DNA of 64,000 nt from Palsa-504 sp963806335 (GCA_963806335.1 CAWDXO010000016.1:385660-449659); one strand, 5' to 3'. Shown: positions 41,251 to 50,711, numbered from the stretch's first letter. The notes: generated by a model not told the origin, from the letters alone. Numbers and translations: made by a program.

Positions 41251-42702
41251 TCAGGCCGCGATCGGGCTCTGCTCCTGCTGCCGCTCGAAGACCCTGACGA
41301 TCTCCTCGACCGGCAGGTTCTTGGTCTCGGGCAGGAACTTCCAGATGAACACGATGGCCAGCGCGCACAAGCCGGCGAAGACCACCAGGACGCCGGCCAG
41401 GCTGATGGCGTTCTGCGTCACCGGGAACACCTCGATGAGAGCGAAGTTGGCCAGCCAGTCGATCATCGCGGCGAACGCGGCGGCCTGGCCGCGGACCGCG
41501 GTGGGGAACACCTCGCCCTGCAGGGTCCAGCCCACGCCGCCGACGCCGATCGCGAACGAGGCGATGAAGAAGTCCAGGCCGATCATGATGACCACCAGCC
41601 GTGCCGTCCCGGACATGAAGGCCAGCCCGGCCGCCGCGACCAGCGCGAAGACGATCATCCCGGTGTAGCCGCCCATCGAGAGCAGCTTGCGGCCGTACTT
41701 GTCGATCCAGCGGAAGCCCAGGTAGGTCGAGGCCACGTTGACGGCCGTCATGATCGCGGTGACCTCCACGCCGGCCACGGTGGTCGCCACCAGCGAGGCG
41801 TGGCTACCCGCGAAGATCGGCCCGAGCAGGTGCGGCCCGTAGTACAGCGGCACGTTGATCCCGGTGATCTGCTGGAAGATGAAGAACACGCACACCACGA
41901 CCAGCGCCCGTCGCACCCCGGGAGTCCAGGCCCGGCGCCGCTGCTCGCGGCTTCCGCCTTCGACCCGCTCTACGGTCTGCGCGGCCCGCCGGACATCGTC
42001 CTCGCTAACCTCCCCGGCGCCGAGCGTGGCCATCGCCTTGCGCACGTCGTCGTAGCGGCCGTGCCGGAGCAGCCACCGGGGCGACTCCGGCATCCTGGTA
42101 CGGAAACCCAGCCCGACCAGGGCGGGCACCGCACCCAGGCCCAGGACCAGCCGCCAGCCGACCGTGGCCGCGCTGGCCGGGAACGCGCTGAAGATAACCA
42201 GCGCCACGATGTAGGAGACGAGGATGCCGACGGTGATCATCCACTGCTGCAGCATGGTCAGCGACCCGCGGCGGTCCTTCGGCGCGTACTCGGCGATGTA
42301 GGCGGTCGCGATCGCGGAGTCCGCGCCGATCGCCAGCCCGATCAGGGTCCGCGCGACGAGCAGGACCGCGGCGTTCGGGGTGACGGCGGACATGATGGCG
42401 CCGACGGCGTAGATGCCCGCGTCCACGACCAGCAGCGGCTTGCGGCCGAAGTGGTCCGAGGCCGGGCCGCCGAGGATCGCCCCCGCCGCCGCGCCCAGCG
42501 AGGCCCCCGACACCAGGTAGCCCAGCGCGAGGCCGTGCAGATTGTAGGGGACGAAGTTCAGTGCCGAGCCGATGTTGGAGGTGTCGTAGCCGAACAGGAA
42601 GCCGCCCAGGGTCGCCAGCAGCGTCAGCTGCCAGTAGAAAGCCGTGGGCGCCCGTTCGTCCAGGGTGGTGAGGACGTTGCTGTTAGTAGCCGGCTGAGCC
42701 AT
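41251..42702 (-). CDS. Sugar porter family MFS transporter
   Basis: The 483-residue, 12-helix permease has GGFLFGYDTSNIG in helix 1, the loop GRKPLL, and the PESPRWLLRHGR motif after helix 6. QQITGINVPLYYGP is in helix 7 and LPETKNLPVEEI follows helix 12, all sugar-porter signatures. It probably imports a sugar or polyol by H+ symport. The ATG at 42700-42702 has AGGAG eight bases upstream. It is divergent from sthA. Confidence 0.92.
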   Translation of the reverse strand: MAQPATNSNVLTTLDERAPTAFYWQLTLLATLGGFLFGYDTSNIGSALNFVPYNLHGLALGYLVSGASLGAAAGAILGGPASDHFGRKPLLVVDAGIYAVGAIMSAVTPNAAVLLVARTLIGLAIGADSAIATAYIAEYAPKDRRGSLTMLQQWMITVGILVSYIVALVIFSAFPASAATVGWRLVLGLGAVPALVGLGFRTRMPESPRWLLRHGRYDDVRKAMATLGAGEVSEDDVRRAAQTVERVEGGSREQRRRAWTPGVRRALVVVCVFFIFQQITGINVPLYYGPHLLGPIFAGSHASLVATTVAGVEVTAIMTAVNVASTYLGFRWIDKYGRKLLSMGGYTGMIVFALVAAAGLAFMSGTARLVVIMIGLDFFIASFAIGVGGVGWTLQGEVFPTAVRGQAAAFAAMIDWLANFALIEVFPVTQNAISLAGVLVVFAGLCALAIVFIWKFLPETKNLPVEEIVRVFERQQEQSPIAA

Positions 42703-42829
42703 CGGGCGCTCCTTTGCTGCCATCGAGATCGCCCACCACTTCCCCGGCGTCGGCGAAATGAACATCGCGGAGCAGCAAAGACGCCGCCAGGGGTTCAAAA
42801 GGCGGCCCGCGGTCGTCACACTGGAGCAT

Positions 42830-44228
42830 GTGTACGACTTCGACGTGCTGGTGATCGGCTCAGGGCCGGGTGGCCAGAAAGCCGCCATCGCCGCGGCGAA
42901 ACTCGAGCGGCGGGTGGCGATCGTCGAGCGCAAGGACATGATCGGCGGGGTGTGCCTGAACACCGGGACGATCCCGTCGAAGACCCTGCGCGAGGCCATC
43001 TTGTACCTGACCGGCCTGGATCAGCGGGAGATGTACGGGCAGGCGTACCGGGTCAAGGACGAGATCACCATCGCCGACCTGGCCGCCCGCACCAGCCACG
43101 TGGTCGGCCGCGAGATGGACGTGGTGCGCAGCCAGCTGTCCCGTAACCGGGTCACGATCATGACCGGCACGGGCGATTTCGCCGACCCGCACACGGTCGA
43201 GATCGATGACGGCGCCGGGCGCGTCCGCCGGGCCAGCGCGGACAAGATCGTGATCGCCACCGGTACCCGCCCGGCCCGGCCCCCCAGCGTCGAGTTCGAC
43301 GAACGCACCGTGATCGATTCCGACGGGATCGTGCACCTGAAGAAGGTGCCCCGCTCGATGGTGGTCGCGGGCGCCGGCGTGATCGGGATCGAGTACGCGT
43401 CCATGTTCGCGGCCCTGGGCACCAAGGTCACCGTGGTGGAACAGCGCGACCGGATGCTGGAATTCTGCGACGCCGAGGTGGTCGAGGCGCTCAAGTACCA
43501 CCTGCGCGATCTCGCGGTCACCTTCCGGTTCGGCGAGACGGTGTCCTCGGTCGAGGCGCGGCCAGAAGGCGCGATCGCGACGCTGGCGAGCGGGAAGAAG
43601 ATTCCCGCCGACACCGTCCTGTACTCGGCCGGCCAGGAGGGCGAGCGACGACCTCGAGCTCGACACGGCGGGCCTGACCGCCGATAAGCGCGGCCGGATC
43701 GTGGTGGATGAGTTCTTCCGGACCTCGGTCCCGCACATCTACGCGGTCGGCGACGTGATCGGTTTCCCCGCCCTGGCGGCCACGTCGATGGAGCAGGGCA
43801 GGCTCGCGGCGCTGCACGCGTGCGGCGAGCCGCTGCACGCGCTCGGGCAGATCCAGCCGATCGGCATCTACAGCATTCCCGAGATCAGCTACGTCGGGCG
43901 GACGGAGGAGCAGCTCACCAAGGACAGCGTGCCGTTCGAGGTAGGGGTCTCCCGTTACCGGGAGCTGGCCCGCGGGCAGATCATCGGTGATTCCTACGGC
44001 ATGCTGAAGCTGCTGGTCTCACTCGACCACCACACGCTGCTCGGCGTCCACGTCTTCGGCACCGGCGCTACCGAGCTCGTCCACATCGGCCAGGCCGTCA
44101 TGGGCTGCGGCGGGACCGTCGACTACCTCGTCGACGCCGTCTTCAATTACCCCACCCTGTCCGAGGCCTATAAGGTCGCCGCCCTGGACGCGATGAACAA
44201 GATGCGCCAGATCGAGCGGTTCTCCTAG
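42830..44228 (+). pseudogene. sthA: Soluble pyridine nucleotide transhydrogenase, frameshifted
   Basis: The first frame from GTG 42830 gives YDFDVLVIGSGPGGQKAAIAAAKL (FAD), then GGVCLNTGTIPSKTLREA, the Si-specific form without the second redox Cys. The NAD domain VVAGAGVIGIEYASMFAALG follows. At about 43640-43655 the frame shifts by one. The second frame continues SDDLELDTAGLTADKRGRIVV, HIYAVGDVIGFPALA and the dimer domain to 44228. A CCAGG lies just before the break. The enzyme moves hydride between NADPH and NAD+. Apart from the shift every family segment is present. Confidence 0.88.
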
Positions 44229-44298
44229 CGAACACGCAGGAAACAAACGGAAACATCGCTGTGATCTGCGGTAAAACCGGCACTGCTACGCTCCAGTT

Positions 44299-45843
44299 GT
44301 GGCGGACATTTTCGATGGCTACCGGCTTGCCGACGCCTGGGACGAGATGTTCGCGGCGCCGGGCAAGCCCCGCACGCCCTATGACGCGGTGGTGTCCGTG
44401 CTGCAGCCGATGGACCCCGCCGAGCTGCGGTTTCGCGCCGACCAGCTCGCGCGGGTTTTCACCGACAGGGGAGTGACATACGACTTCGCCGGCGAGGAGC
44501 GGCCGTTCCCGCTCGACCTGATCCCGCGGGTCATCGACGCGGTCGAGTGGGACCTGGTGGCGCGCGGCGTCCGGCAGCGGGTCCGCGCGCTCGAGGCGTT
44601 CCTGGCCGACGTCTACGGTCCCGGCCGGGTCTTCGATGACGGCGTGGTGCCCTGGCAGCTGGTGTATACCTCACCCCGGTTCCGCCGGGAAGTAGCCGAC
44701 TTCGCCCCGCCGAACGGCGTCCGTGTCCACGTCGCAGGCATTGACCTCGTCCGCGACGAGGGCGGCAGGTTCCGGGTCCTGGAGGACAACATCCGGGTGC
44801 CGTCCGGCGTGAGCTACGTGATCGAGAACCGGCTGGCCATGACGAGGACCTTCCCCGCCCTGTTCGCCGAGCAGAGCGTGCACCGGGTGGACGACTACCC
44901 GTCCCGGCTGCTGGCCGCGCTCCGCGCCGCCGCGCCGCGCGGGGCTGCCGACCCGTGCGTGGTCGTGCTGACCCCCGGCGTGCACAACGCCGCGTACTTC
45001 GAGCACACCCTGCTCGCGCGGCTGATGGGGGTGGAGCTGGTCGAGGGCCGGGACCTGTTCTGCGCCCGCAACCGGGTCTTCGTCCACACCACCCGCGGCC
45101 GCCGCCCGGTCGACGTCATCTACCGCCGGGTCGACGACGCCTTCCTCGATCCGCTGCACTTCCGGCCCGACTCGCTGATCGGCTGCCCGGGCGTCATCAA
45201 CGCCGCGCGGGCGGGGAACGTCACGATCGCCAACGCGGTCGGCAACGGGGTGGCCGACGACAAGCTCACCTACACCTACATCCCCGATCTCATCCGGTAT
45301 TACCTGCGCGAGGAACCGCTGCTCGAGAACGTGGAGTCCTACCGGCTCGACGACCCGGACGTGCTGGGCTGGGCGCTGGACACGCTGGACGAGCTGGTGG
45401 TGAAGCCGGTGGACGGGGCCGGCGGCGCCGGTATCGTAATCGGCCCGCAAGCGTCAAAAACCGACCTCGCCACGCTGCGCAAGAAAGTCGCGGCCGACCC
45501 GCGCGGCTGGATGGCCCAGCGGCCGGTGGCGCTGTCCACCTCGCCGGTGCTGATCGGCGAGGGCCTCGCGCCGCGGCACATCGACCTGCGGCCGTTCGCC
45601 GTCAACGACGGCGAGGACGTGTGGCTGCTGCCCGGCGGCCTCACCCGGGTCGCGCTGCCGGAAGGCGAGCTGGTGGTGAACTCCAGCCAGGGCGGCGGAT
45701 CGAAGGACACCTGGATCCTGGCCGGACCCCAGCAGGCCGGACCCGAACCCGTGAAGCCCGCGTCCGCCCTGCCGCTGATGGCCACCAGGCAGGTCAGGCC
45801 GCAGACGGCGACCGTGAGCCGGCAGAGCGGTCCGGATCAGTGA
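44299..45843 (+). CDS. Circularly permuted ATP-grasp protein (peptide-ligase-like)
   Basis: The 514-residue protein has the DUF404/DUF407 arrangement: RFPLDLIPRVIDAVEWDLVARGVRQRVRALEAFLADVYG, GIDLVRDEGGRFRVLEDNIRVPSG, then LVVKPVDGAGGAGIVIGP (ATP-grasp Lys and Gly loop). RHIDLRPFAVND..GGLTRVALPEGELVVNSSQGGGSKDTW follows. Comparative work (Iyer and Aravind group) predicts that this family forms amide bonds on a peptide or protein. The start is GTG at 44299. The stop overlaps the alpha-E gene start. A disordered C-terminal tail of about 30 residues is not conserved. Confidence 0.9.
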   Translation: MADIFDGYRLADAWDEMFAAPGKPRTPYDAVVSVLQPMDPAELRFRADQLARVFTDRGVTYDFAGEERPFPLDLIPRVIDAVEWDLVARGVRQRVRALEAFLADVYGPGRVFDDGVVPWQLVYTSPRFRREVADFAPPNGVRVHVAGIDLVRDEGGRFRVLEDNIRVPSGVSYVIENRLAMTRTFPALFAEQSVHRVDDYPSRLLAALRAAAPRGAADPCVVVLTPGVHNAAYFEHTLLARLMGVELVEGRDLFCARNRVFVHTTRGRRPVDVIYRRVDDAFLDPLHFRPDSLIGCPGVINAARAGNVTIANAVGNGVADDKLTYTYIPDLIRYYLREEPLLENVESYRLDDPDVLGWALDTLDELVVKPVDGAGGAGIVIGPQASKTDLATLRKKVAADPRGWMAQRPVALSTSPVLIGEGLAPRHIDLRPFAVNDGEDVWLLPGGLTRVALPEGELVVNSSQGGGSKDTWILAGPQQAGPEPVKPASALPLMATRQVRPQTATVSRQSGPDQ

Positions 45844-46784
45844 ACGACGAGCTGCTCAGCCGGATGGCGGAAACCCTGTTCTGGACCGGCCGTTACGTGG
45901 AGCGGGCCGATGACACCGCCCGGCTCGTCGACGTCTACGTGCACCGGCTGCTCGGCGACCCGGGCGCCGGGTCGGCCGCGGATTGCGGTCCGCTGTTCGG
46001 CATCCTCGGGGTGGAGCCCGGCCAGGACGTACCGGCCGACGTCGGGCTGGCCCTGTCGAGCCTGGCGTATGACAGCAAGAGCCCGAGCGCCATCGCCGGC
46101 TCGGTCCTCGCCGCGCGGGCCGGCGCCCGCGGCATCCGCGAGGTGATCTCCAGCGAGATGTGGGAGTGTCTCAACGTGGCCGGGCACGGGCTGGCCGGCC
46201 AGCGCCGGGCCGCCGACCGGCTGGGGCCGCACGTGTTCCTCCGGTTCATCAGGGAGCGGGCGGCGCTGTTCTTCGGGCTCGCCGACTCGACCATGAGCCA
46301 CGACGACGCCTGGCAGTTCCTGGTCCTCGGACGGTCCCTGGAGCGCGCCGACATGACGGCCCGGCTGCTGCTCGCGCGCATGCCGGGGCCGCAGGAACTC
46401 GGCTGGCCGCTGCTGCTGCACGCCTGCGGCGCCTACGAGTCGTTCATCCGGACGCACGGCTGGGCCGCCGAGCCGACCCGGGTGGCCGAATTCCTGCTGC
46501 TCGACCGCCTGTTCCCGCGGTCGGTCCTGCATTCGCTGGTGACCGCGGAGAATTGCCTGATTGCCCTGAACCCCGGCCCGGTCCGCATCGGCATGGACGA
46601 TCCGGCCCGGCGCCCGATCGGCCAGCTGCGGACCAGGCTGGAGTACGCCGACCCGGAACAGCTCCCCGATGAGCTTCCCGAGCTGCTTGACACCCTGCAG
46701 CAGGCCTGCGCCGAGGCGTGCGAGGCGGTCACCCAGCGGTATTTCCAGTACGAGGCGCCGGTCGCCTGGGCCAGGGACGGCTGA
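45840..46784 (+). CDS. Alpha-E domain protein (DUF403)
   Basis: The 314-residue all-helical protein begins LLSRMAETLFWTGRYVERADDTARLVDVYVHRLLG, the hallmark of the alpha-E family. A repeat of the motif is seen in ERADMTARLLLARM. It always accompanies the circularly permuted ATP-grasp enzyme and is thought to be its helper. The GTG overlaps the ATP-grasp stop (GTGA). The transglutaminase-like gene follows two bases after. Confidence 0.9.
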   Translation: MNDELLSRMAETLFWTGRYVERADDTARLVDVYVHRLLGDPGAGSAADCGPLFGILGVEPGQDVPADVGLALSSLAYDSKSPSAIAGSVLAARAGARGIREVISSEMWECLNVAGHGLAGQRRAADRLGPHVFLRFIRERAALFFGLADSTMSHDDAWQFLVLGRSLERADMTARLLLARMPGPQELGWPLLLHACGAYESFIRTHGWAAEPTRVAEFLLLDRLFPRSVLHSLVTAENCLIALNPGPVRIGMDDPARRPIGQLRTRLEYADPEQLPDELPELLDTLQQACAEACEAVTQRYFQYEAPVAWARDG

Positions 46785-46785
46785 G

Positions 46786-47634
46786 GTGGGCTGGCGGCTG
46801 CGGGTGGCGCACACGACCCGGGTCAGCTACTCCGGTCCGGTCCGGGCCTCGTTCAACGAGGTCCGGATGACGCCGCTGACCCTGCCAGCCCAGGTCACGC
46901 TGGAGAGCCGGGTCACGGCCGGCCCCGGGATCCCGGTCTGGACCTACGCCGACTACTGGGGCACGTACGTCAGCGTCTTCGACATCTCAGAACCGCACCA
47001 GGCGCTCACGATCCACGCGCACGCCACGGTCGAGACCGGCCAGCGGCTCACCGATAAGGTGCCGGACCCGTCTTCCTGGGCGGATCTTGAGGCGCGGACC
47101 GCCAACAGCCGCCTGCTGGAGTTCCTGCTACCGACGCCGCTGACCACCGTGACCCCGGCGGTGGCGGACACGGTCACCGCCGCGGTGCGCGGGGCGGACC
47201 CGGTCGAGGCGGCGGAGGAGATCGCCGCCCGCGTCCGTGCCCAGGTCAGCTATATCGCCGGCGCCACCGGGGTGCGGACCAACGCTCAGGAGGCCTGGGA
47301 TCAGGGTCAGGGCGTCTGCCAGGACATGGCTCAGGTCACGGTCGCGCTGCTGCGCGCGACCGGGCTGCCCGCGAAGTACGTGTCCGGCTACTTGCACGCC
47401 GACCCGTCGGCCGAACCGGGCCAGACTGTGGTGGGGGAGAGCCACGCCTGGGTGGAGTACTGGGCGGGTTCCTGGCGGCCGCTGGATCCGACCAGCGGCG
47501 CGGCGGTCCGCGAACGGCACGTGGTAGTGGCCCGCGGCCGCGACTACGCGGACATCCCGCCGCTCAAGGGCATTTACCACGGCGCCCCGACCAGCGCGCT
47601 CGACGTGACCGTCGAGGTTACCCGGCTGGCCTGA
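46786..47634 (+). CDS. Transglutaminase-like peptidase/transferase
   Basis: The 282-residue protein has the bacterial transglutaminase-like N-terminal beta domain (VAHTTRVSYSGPVRASFNEVRMTPL) and the papain-like triad. Cys is in GQGVCQDMAQVTVALLRATGLPAKYVSGYL, His in GESHAWVEYW, and Asp in RPLDPTSG. It is cytoplasmic, with no signal peptide. With the ATP-grasp and alpha-E genes it forms the conserved three-gene set proposed to make and trim an unusual peptide modification. The GTG at 46786 fits the operon spacing. Confidence 0.92.
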   Translation: MGWRLRVAHTTRVSYSGPVRASFNEVRMTPLTLPAQVTLESRVTAGPGIPVWTYADYWGTYVSVFDISEPHQALTIHAHATVETGQRLTDKVPDPSSWADLEARTANSRLLEFLLPTPLTTVTPAVADTVTAAVRGADPVEAAEEIAARVRAQVSYIAGATGVRTNAQEAWDQGQGVCQDMAQVTVALLRATGLPAKYVSGYLHADPSAEPGQTVVGESHAWVEYWAGSWRPLDPTSGAAVRERHVVVARGRDYADIPPLKGIYHGAPTSALDVTVEVTRLA

Positions 47635-47650
47635 GGCCGTAACCCCGATA

Positions 47651-47693
47651 AACCATTTTTGGCCGAACGAACAATGGTTACCCCGTATGCCCC
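47651..47693. repeat. Copy D of the dispersed motif within a 3' hairpin
   Basis: AACCATT (47651-47657) pairs with AATGGTT (47673-47679), and the loop carries GGCCGAACGA. Downstream CCCCGTATGCCCC completes the motif. It starts 17 bases after the transglutaminase stop and may be its terminator. Confidence 0.55.
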
Positions 47694-48293
47694 GCTCTAT
47701 CGCCGTCTGCGGCCCGGAGTGGGAGCCGACTGCTAGCTTAGAGGGCCGTGGGGCGGTGCCGCGAGGGGGTTGTCATGACCGGTTTTGTTTATCCATATTC
47801 CTTAATTCCGCTTCCCGGGCATCGCCATGGCCAGGTGTCCGGCTCGGGGTTCCGGAGGCGTGATGGGCGATGAGAGGCCCGCAGCCGTCGGGTTCGGTGA
47901 CGGGCCCGCAGGCAGTGCTGTGTCGCCGGGCTGATGCCGGTGCGATGCCAGGGGCTGGCGGGGCGGCCGGGGTCCCGGTGACCCGTTCGCGGTCCCGCGG
48001 CCTCTGCCCCGCGGCCTCTGCCCCGCGGCCTCTGCCCCGCCCCGGCCCCGGGAAAAGATCGTGGAGGATCCGGCTTACATGGAGGATCAGGTGCCCGATA
48101 GTCGCCCAAAAACTCCGTATAGGCCGGATCTTCCGCATTAACCGGCGCGGGAGCGCCAGGTCCTGGGACGGCAGCGACGGCAGTAGCCTGACGGCGCAGG
48201 ACGGGCCGGAGTGACACCCGCCGGGCCGGCCGGCAGCGGCATCACCCGCACTGACCAGGCTCCAGCCGCCGGCCGCAAGATCTAAGGGACGTC
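47694..48293. other. 600-bp gene-free region with repeats and a hairpin
   Basis: No protein gene is supported. It contains three copies of CCTCTGCCCCGCGG (48001-48042), the hairpin described next, and otherwise GC-rich sequence with no homology I recognise. Confidence 0.4.
48061..48136 (+). repeat. 24-bp RNA-type hairpin, related to the repeat at 35601
   Basis: Arm 48061-48084 pairs with 48113-48136 at 23 of 24 positions when G-U pairs are allowed. Four pairs are G-U, a sign of selection at the RNA level on the plus strand. The loop is 28 bases. Confidence 0.55.
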
Positions 48294-48878
48294 CTAGGCG
48301 TCTCGGACGAACTGGTAGGTGAGGAAGGCGAGGCCGTCACCGATGGTCTTGGTATCGACGAGGCGCATGGGCTTGCGTCGCGTGGTCTCGCCGAAGAGGC
48401 GCTCGCCGGCCCCGAGCACGACCGGGCAGACGACCAGCCGCAGCTCGTCGACGAGGTCGTGCTCGATCAGCGTGCGCCCGAGCTGATAGCTAGCAGGGAC
48501 GACGATTTCTCCGGCTAGCTCCTGCTTCAGCTTCGACACCTCGGTCACCACATCACCCCTTAGGACCGTCGAGTTGTTCCAGTCGGGATCTTCGAGGGTC
48601 GAGGACACGACGTACTTCGGCAGGCTGTTCAACCTGTCCGCCAGGGCGCCACTCCGGGGTCGCCACCGCGCCCCGAAGAACTCGTAGCTCCGCCGGCCCA
48701 GCAGCCATGCCTCGGCGCCCAGCGCCTCGTCGAGCGCGACCTTAGCCCACTCTTCGAGGTCCTTGCCCCCAAACTGGTTGAACCAGCCGCCGAGCCTGAA
48801 GCCCTCCGCACCGTCCGGGTCCTGGACCACTCCATCGAGTGAGACGTTCTGCGGACCGCCCATCACGATCTTTCCCAT
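48294..48878 (-). CDS. Dihydrofolate reductase family protein (RibD C-terminal type)
   Basis: The 194-residue protein reads MGKIVMGGPQNVSLDGVVQDPDGAEGF at the N terminus. LLGRRSYEFFGARW and KYVVSSTLEDPDWNNSTVLRGD follow. EIVVPASYQLGRTLIEHDLVDELRLVVCPVVLGAGERLF completes the signature of the DHFR/RibD-C fold. These NADPH-binding proteins are common in actinobacteria and mostly uncharacterised. The ATG at 48876-48878 has AGGAG seven bases upstream. It is divergent from an ECF sigma factor gene, a frequent pairing for this protein type. Confidence 0.9.
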   Translation of the reverse strand: MGKIVMGGPQNVSLDGVVQDPDGAEGFRLGGWFNQFGGKDLEEWAKVALDEALGAEAWLLGRRSYEFFGARWRPRSGALADRLNSLPKYVVSSTLEDPDWNNSTVLRGDVVTEVSKLKQELAGEIVVPASYQLGRTLIEHDLVDELRLVVCPVVLGAGERLFGETTRRKPMRLVDTKTIGDGLAFLTYQFVRDA

Positions 48879-49034
48879 TTCGGTTCTCCTTTTCGTTGGC
48901 GTTGTCAGAAGCCACTGATGTAGGCGCCGCGGCATCGGGAAACTGGCCGCCCGCCAACCGGCCAGTTCGCTCCTCGGCTGGCGCCTATACAAGATGGAAG
49001 TGCGCTAAAGCTGCGGGAAGAAGGTGACGCGAGG

Positions 49035-50042
49035 GTGGTGACAGCCGACTTGATCTCCAGGGCGCGGGCTGGGGACGGCGACGCGTTCCGGGAGCTGACC
49101 GAGCCGTACCTGCGAGAGCTGCAGGTGCACTGCTACCGGGTGCTCGGATCCTTCGCCGATGCCGAGGACGCCCTCCAGAACACGCTGCTGGCCGCCTGGC
49201 AAAGCCTTGGCGGGTTCGAGGGACGCGCCTCGCTGCGCACCTGGCTGTACCGGATCGCCACCAACCGGTGCCTCGACGCGCGCCGCGCGGCCAGCCGGCG
49301 CCCGGCGAAGGAGTGGGACGTGCCTGGGGTTGAACGGCCCGAGCCGACGCGGCTCGGCGAGGTCGTATGGCTACAGCCGTTTCCCGACGCCCTCCTGGAG
49401 GGGGCGATCGAGGTGCCGCTCGGCCCCGAGGCCCGCTACGAGCAGACCGAGGCCATCTCGCTGGCCTTCATGACCGCCCTGCAGGTCCTGCCGCCTCGCC
49501 AGCTCGCCGTGCTCATCTTGCGCGACGTCCTCGGATTCCACGCCAGCGAGGTGGCCGGCATGCTGGACACGACCGTCGAATCGGTCAACGGCGCCCTCAA
49601 ACGGGCCCGCGCCAGCCTGCAGCGCCAGCAGCCGGCCGCCGGCCGCGAACCGCCTCCCGCCGCCGGGTCACCGCCCGAGGATGCGCTCGTGGCGAAGTTC
49701 GTCAGCGCATGGGAGTCCGCCGATCTCGGTGCGCTTGTCGCTCTGCTGACCGACGACGTCTTCATGTCTATGCCGCCGATGCCCTTCGAATACGAAGGCC
49801 CGGACGTCGTGGCCCGCTTCTGCGCCAGCCTGTTCGGCGCGGGCCGCAGGTTCGACCTCGTGCCGACGCGAGCCAACGGCCAGCCGGCGTTCGGGGCCTA
49901 CTTGCGCGCGCCGACCGGCATCCGCTACGGGACCGGCCTCTACGTCCTCACCCTCACCGGCGACCGGATCTGCGCCATGACCCGCTTCGAGAACAGCGTG
50001 CTCCCGTGGTTCGGGCTGCCGCGATCGCTGCCGAGCCGGTAG
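49035..50042 (+). CDS. ECF sigma factor with C-terminal SnoaL-like domain (SigG-type)
   Basis: The 335-residue protein has sigma region 2 (LISRARAGDGDAFRELTEPYLRELQVHCYRVLGSFADAEDALQ, WLYRIATNRCLDARR). A linker with WLQPFPDALLE follows. Region 4 is ALQVLPPRQLAVLILRDVLGFHASEVAGMLDTTVESVNGALKRARA. The last 115 residues are a SnoaL/NTF2-like domain (FVSAWESADLGALVALLTDDVFMSMPP) that stands in for an anti-sigma partner. The WLQPFPD linker is typical of the SigG/SigJ-like group. No anti-sigma gene is adjacent. The divergent DHFR-like gene is the likely target. Confidence 0.9.
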   Translation: MVTADLISRARAGDGDAFRELTEPYLRELQVHCYRVLGSFADAEDALQNTLLAAWQSLGGFEGRASLRTWLYRIATNRCLDARRAASRRPAKEWDVPGVERPEPTRLGEVVWLQPFPDALLEGAIEVPLGPEARYEQTEAISLAFMTALQVLPPRQLAVLILRDVLGFHASEVAGMLDTTVESVNGALKRARASLQRQQPAAGREPPPAAGSPPEDALVAKFVSAWESADLGALVALLTDDVFMSMPPMPFEYEGPDVVARFCASLFGAGRRFDLVPTRANGQPAFGAYLRAPTGIRYGTGLYVLTLTGDRICAMTRFENSVLPWFGLPRSLPSR

Positions 50043-50083
50043 CCCGGCCGGACACGCCGTGACCGGTGGCCACGGACCGGGCC

Positions 50084-50575
50084 TCAGTACCGTCCGACGG
50101 CCGTAAACCGGCCATTGTCGGCGGTCGTCCGTTGACCGCCGAGGATGTTACGCAGCTCGTCCGTCACGGGGTCCGGGTACCGGTCGAGAGTCGCTTCAAG
50201 GTCGCGGCGCTGGGCCGGAGTGGAGTAGGCGGCCAGCTCCCGCTCGAGCTCGGCGCGCCGGGTGCGGTCCGCCTCCGGACAAGGCGGGATGAGCAGGGCG
50301 TACACCAGGGACATGAGCCCGGGCAGCAAGGCTATGCCGCCCGGGCCGCTGCGCAGCACGACACCGACCACCGTGAGCACCACCCCGGTCAGCAAGGGCC
50401 GCCACCGCGGCCGCACGGCGCTGGCCACGCGGATCATGCCGAGAACGGTGAGCAGCGCACCGATGCGGATCCACCTCTGGATCCGTCTGGAGCGTGCGGG
50501 CCGGGAGAATACCGGGTCGGCCGACCCGGCGGAGCTCCATACCACCAGGTTCCGGCGATGCGGTCGTAGCCTCAT
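50084..50575 (-). CDS. Hypothetical membrane protein
   Basis: The 163-residue protein has two or three hydrophobic segments (WIRIGALLTVLGMIRVASAV, PLLTGVVLTVVGVVLRSG, ALLPGLMSLVYALLIPP). A charged cytoplasmic tail follows (AELERELAAYSTPAQRRDLEATLDRYPDPVTDELRNIL). No named domain. It is convergent with the sigma-factor gene, and the start is uncertain. Confidence 0.65.
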   Translation of the reverse strand: MRLRPHRRNLVVWSSAGSADPVFSRPARSRRIQRWIRIGALLTVLGMIRVASAVRPRWRPLLTGVVLTVVGVVLRSGPGGIALLPGLMSLVYALLIPPCPEADRTRRAELERELAAYSTPAQRRDLEATLDRYPDPVTDELRNILGGQRTTADNGRFTAVGRY

Positions 50576-50711
50576 CGCGGCCTCCTCACCGGGGTGCGGC
50601 TCTGCGTGTCCACTATGGTACGCTCCCGCACTCTTCAGGAGGATGCCGCGCGCTGGCCAGGTACAGCCAGCGCTCCTCGACAGCTGTCCACCGTCTAGTT
50701 ACCGTAGACAG

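Noticed and set aside
49035..49473. Overlapping small plus-strand frames within the sigma factor
   Set aside because: Shadow frames rich in Arg/Pro/Ala without homology. The sigma factor frame is well conserved.
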